Shown here piece after piece: positions 62,623 through 64,000 of a stretch of 64,000 nt of DNA (positions within the stretch are counted from its first letter, which is position 1; each line of letters starts with the position of its first letter). Origin of the DNA: Saprospiraceae bacterium (GTDB taxonomy: Bacteria; Bacteroidota; Bacteroidia; Chitinophagales; Saprospiraceae); contig JADJLQ010000001.1 of NCBI GenBank assembly GCA_016709995.1, positions 344,001-408,000 on the forward strand. The letters are read 5' to 3'. The position numbers and the translations under genes are program-made. Below the pieces are notes generated by a model. The model saw only the letters and a program-made list of their open reading frames with translations, was not told where the DNA came from and made no database searches.

Positions 62623-63009
62623 ATGAAACTCATAGGTTATATCTTATTCTTGTTCTTAAATCAACTATTGCCGGCACAGTCAGTCAAAGGAGTTTTACAA
62701 GCTTTGGCGCAGCAAGACCAAACATTTCTCAATCAAAATTTTGCTTCAGAAGTTCACTATTCTCTTGACCTGCAATCATACGAAGGATCTAAAATAGAAG
62801 CTATACAATCGGTATTAAATTTTGTAGGTTCATCTTCCGGCAAGAATTTCAAGATTATTCACGAAGGGGTACCTAAAGGCAAAGAATCCTTTATGGGCAT
62901 AGGCAATCTGGTGTCAGACAAGGGCAAGTTTAGAGTGTATATCACATTTCATTTTAAAGACAATAAGTACCTGGTTAATGAGCTGAAAATTGAAAAAGAC
63001 GGTCTATAA
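62623..63009 (+). CDS. DUF4783 family exported protein
   Basis: About 128 residues from ATG 62623 (MKLIGYILFLFLNQLLPAQS), which opens a clean signal peptide; a GTG at 62584 adds a non-signal extension. The body (VKGVLQALAQQDQTFLNQNF, IQSVLNFVGSSSGKNFKIIH, FRVYITFHFKDNKYLVNELK) fits the small NTF2-like DUF4783 family of Bacteroidota. Function unknown. The stop overlaps that of the convergent TIGR02757 gene by six bases. Confidence 0.8.
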   Translation: MKLIGYILFLFLNQLLPAQSVKGVLQALAQQDQTFLNQNFASEVHYSLDLQSYEGSKIEAIQSVLNFVGSSSGKNFKIIHEGVPKGKESFMGIGNLVSDKGKFRVYITFHFKDNKYLVNELKIEKDGL

Positions 63010-63777
63010 CGGATCATTTTTTATTCCCAGGTTAAACAGCGCAAAATCATATTTAACCGGATCATTTGGATCTAATGTTCTCAATATTTCTGTCAGTTCG
63101 TTCACTGTATGCCAGTTTTTAGATTCGGTTTGTAATAAATGGAGGTTACGGGCTACTCTATGTACATGCACATCCAGAGGAATCATCAGATCCCGAGGCT
63201 TGATATGAGTCCATAGACCAAAATCTACACCTTTTTTGGGCGATCTGACCATCCACCTCAAATACATACAAAGCCTCTTACAGGTAGATCCTGTCGACGG
63301 ATGGGATACATGCTTTTTAGTCCTTGGCATAAAATCCTTCAGACTAAAAAAATAGGAATAAAATTGGTTTAACGCCTGCTCTACACTTTCAAATCGACCT
63401 TGAGTTAAAAATGCAGTTTCCAAGGTCTCATAATGGCGATAATGGTGTCTTAAAAATCTGATAAAGTACAGTAAATCATCATATTGAAAGGTCCTATGTT
63501 TAAAGGATTGTAATTTTTTGAGGTCATGAGCAGTATGGCCCATCATAAATTGATAGGGAGCATGATCCATCATAATCATCAGTTCACGACTTTTATTGAT
63601 GATGGTTTTGCGATTACCCCAGGAAAAAATGGCGGCAAATAACCCACTTATTTCAATATCTGCCAGTAAGTGGTATTCATGAGGAATACTGATTGGGTCC
63701 GTCTGTATAAAGTCAGGACTTTCATATTGAAGTACCAACTTTTCAAGCCGATCCTGGACTAATCCGGATGCAGTCAT
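63004..63777 (-). CDS. TIGR02757 family protein
   Basis: A 257-residue cytoplasmic protein of the TIGR02757 family (helix-hairpin-helix DNA-glycosylase-like fold, function unassigned). Recognisable blocks are ADIEISGLFAAIFSWGNRKT, CKRLCMYLRWMVRSPKKGVD, DLMIPLDVHVHRVARNLHLL and DPNDPVKYDFALFNLGI. The Asp-Val-His-Val-His-Arg region is in the position of a glycosylase active-site segment. It lies immediately downstream of infB (18 bases) on the same strand. Confidence 0.88.
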   Translation of the reverse strand: MTASGLVQDRLEKLVLQYESPDFIQTDPISIPHEYHLLADIEISGLFAAIFSWGNRKTIINKSRELMIMMDHAPYQFMMGHTAHDLKKLQSFKHRTFQYDDLLYFIRFLRHHYRHYETLETAFLTQGRFESVEQALNQFYSYFFSLKDFMPRTKKHVSHPSTGSTCKRLCMYLRWMVRSPKKGVDFGLWTHIKPRDLMIPLDVHVHRVARNLHLLQTESKNWHTVNELTEILRTLDPNDPVKYDFALFNLGIKNDPL

Positions 63778-63795
63778 TATACGACCAGGAGTTTT

Positions 63796-64000
63796 TTAGC
63801 TCAGACGAGCCTTAACCTCGCTGATTTCGTAACCTTCTATAACATCACCTGTTTTGATATCATTGAAGTTTTCAATGGATAGACCGCACTCCAATCCACT
63901 TTTAACCTCTTTGACATCATCCTTAAATCTTTTGAGTGCAGCTATTTTGGCAGTAGCGCCTTCTTTGCTTGGATAAGTCACGATACCATCCCTGATCAGC
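63796..64000 (-). CDS. infB: Translation initiation factor IF-2, C-terminal end (partial)
   Basis: Only the last 67 residues lie in the window; the gene continues past the right edge. LIRDGIVTYPSKEGATAKIA, ALKRFKDDVKEVKSGLECGL and SIENFNDIKTGDVIEGYEI are the highly conserved end of IF-2 domain IV, which binds fMet-tRNA. Reading is intact to the stop at 63796. Confidence 0.95.
   Translation of the reverse strand, partial: LIRDGIVTYPSKEGATAKIAALKRFKDDVKEVKSGLECGLSIENFNDIKTGDVIEGYEISEVKARLS

Overview
The window is a chromosomal segment of a Bacteroidota bacterium, most likely a Saprospiraceae-like member of Saprospirales/Chitinophagales. The evidence is moderately low GC, three proteins ending in type IX secretion (T9SS) sorting domains, a SusC/SusD pair, DUF4920, DUF2911 and DUF4783 family proteins, a TIGR02757 protein, and promoters of the Bacteroidetes type (-33 TTG, -7 TAnnTTTG). 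The placement is inferred from gene content, not from a marker-gene tree.

Layout. 0-6 kb: amidase lipoprotein, purC, M42 aminopeptidase, pyrE, a Nudix hydrolase and a frameshifted acyl-CoA dehydrogenase. 6-11.4 kb: a locus of a T9SS-secreted Cys-pair repeat protein, an ECF sigma factor, a one-TM protein with a beta-barrel-like C-terminus, and a lipoprotein with the same Ig/PKD-like domain. 11-17 kb: a glycerophosphodiesterase, a hairpin-rich intergenic region, a T9SS beta-propeller, and a probable copper-related set (CX4CH cytochrome-like lipoprotein, MbnP lipoprotein, Cys-rich small membrane protein). 17-25 kb: rarA, three periplasmic parvulin-type foldase genes, a glycosyltransferase and a metallophosphatase. 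25-28.5 kb: a secreted MORN-caspase protein, a DUF4920 lipoprotein, then tRNA-Gly and tRNA-Leu followed by a scrambled zone holding a GIY-YIG nuclease, tRNA-Leu remnants and the 3' end of rtcB. 28.5-40 kb: VOC enzyme, D-apionate lactonase-like protein, a cupredoxin / sugar-dehydrogenase-like / mannonate-dehydratase-like cluster, pgk-gap, a DUF1624 membrane protein and a FAS1 lipoprotein. 40-46 kb is accessory: GH29 alpha-fucosidase, DinB, RibD/DHFR-like, a deleted IS21 element abutting a 283-bp copy of part of the fucosidase gene, and a two-gene toxin-antitoxin-chaperone module next to tRNA-Glu. 46-55 kb: esterase, GH32 fructanase and SusC/SusD, probably a fructan utilisation locus. 55-64 kb: T9SS choice-of-anchor-B protein, thioesterase, miaA, PlsC-like acyltransferase, DUF2911, gpmI, DUF4783, TIGR02757 and the 3' end of infB.

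The most notable system is at 44387-45738. One polypeptide carries a HigB/RelE-type toxin domain followed by a HigA-type helix-turn-helix domain. A SecB-like chaperone gene overlaps it by four bases, and a perfect 18-bp palindrome sits just upstream of the start codon. This looks like a toxin-antitoxin-chaperone (TAC) system in which toxin and antitoxin are fused. TAC relatives are known stress or anti-phage modules.

A quality warning: several conserved genes are broken by single-base shifts. Five of them (acyl-CoA dehydrogenase, a parvulin-cluster protein, DUF4920, DUF1624 and istA) are repaired by adding one base to a homopolymer run. That pattern suggests long-read assembly errors rather than real pseudogenes. 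The susC and rtcB disruptions are not in homopolymers.
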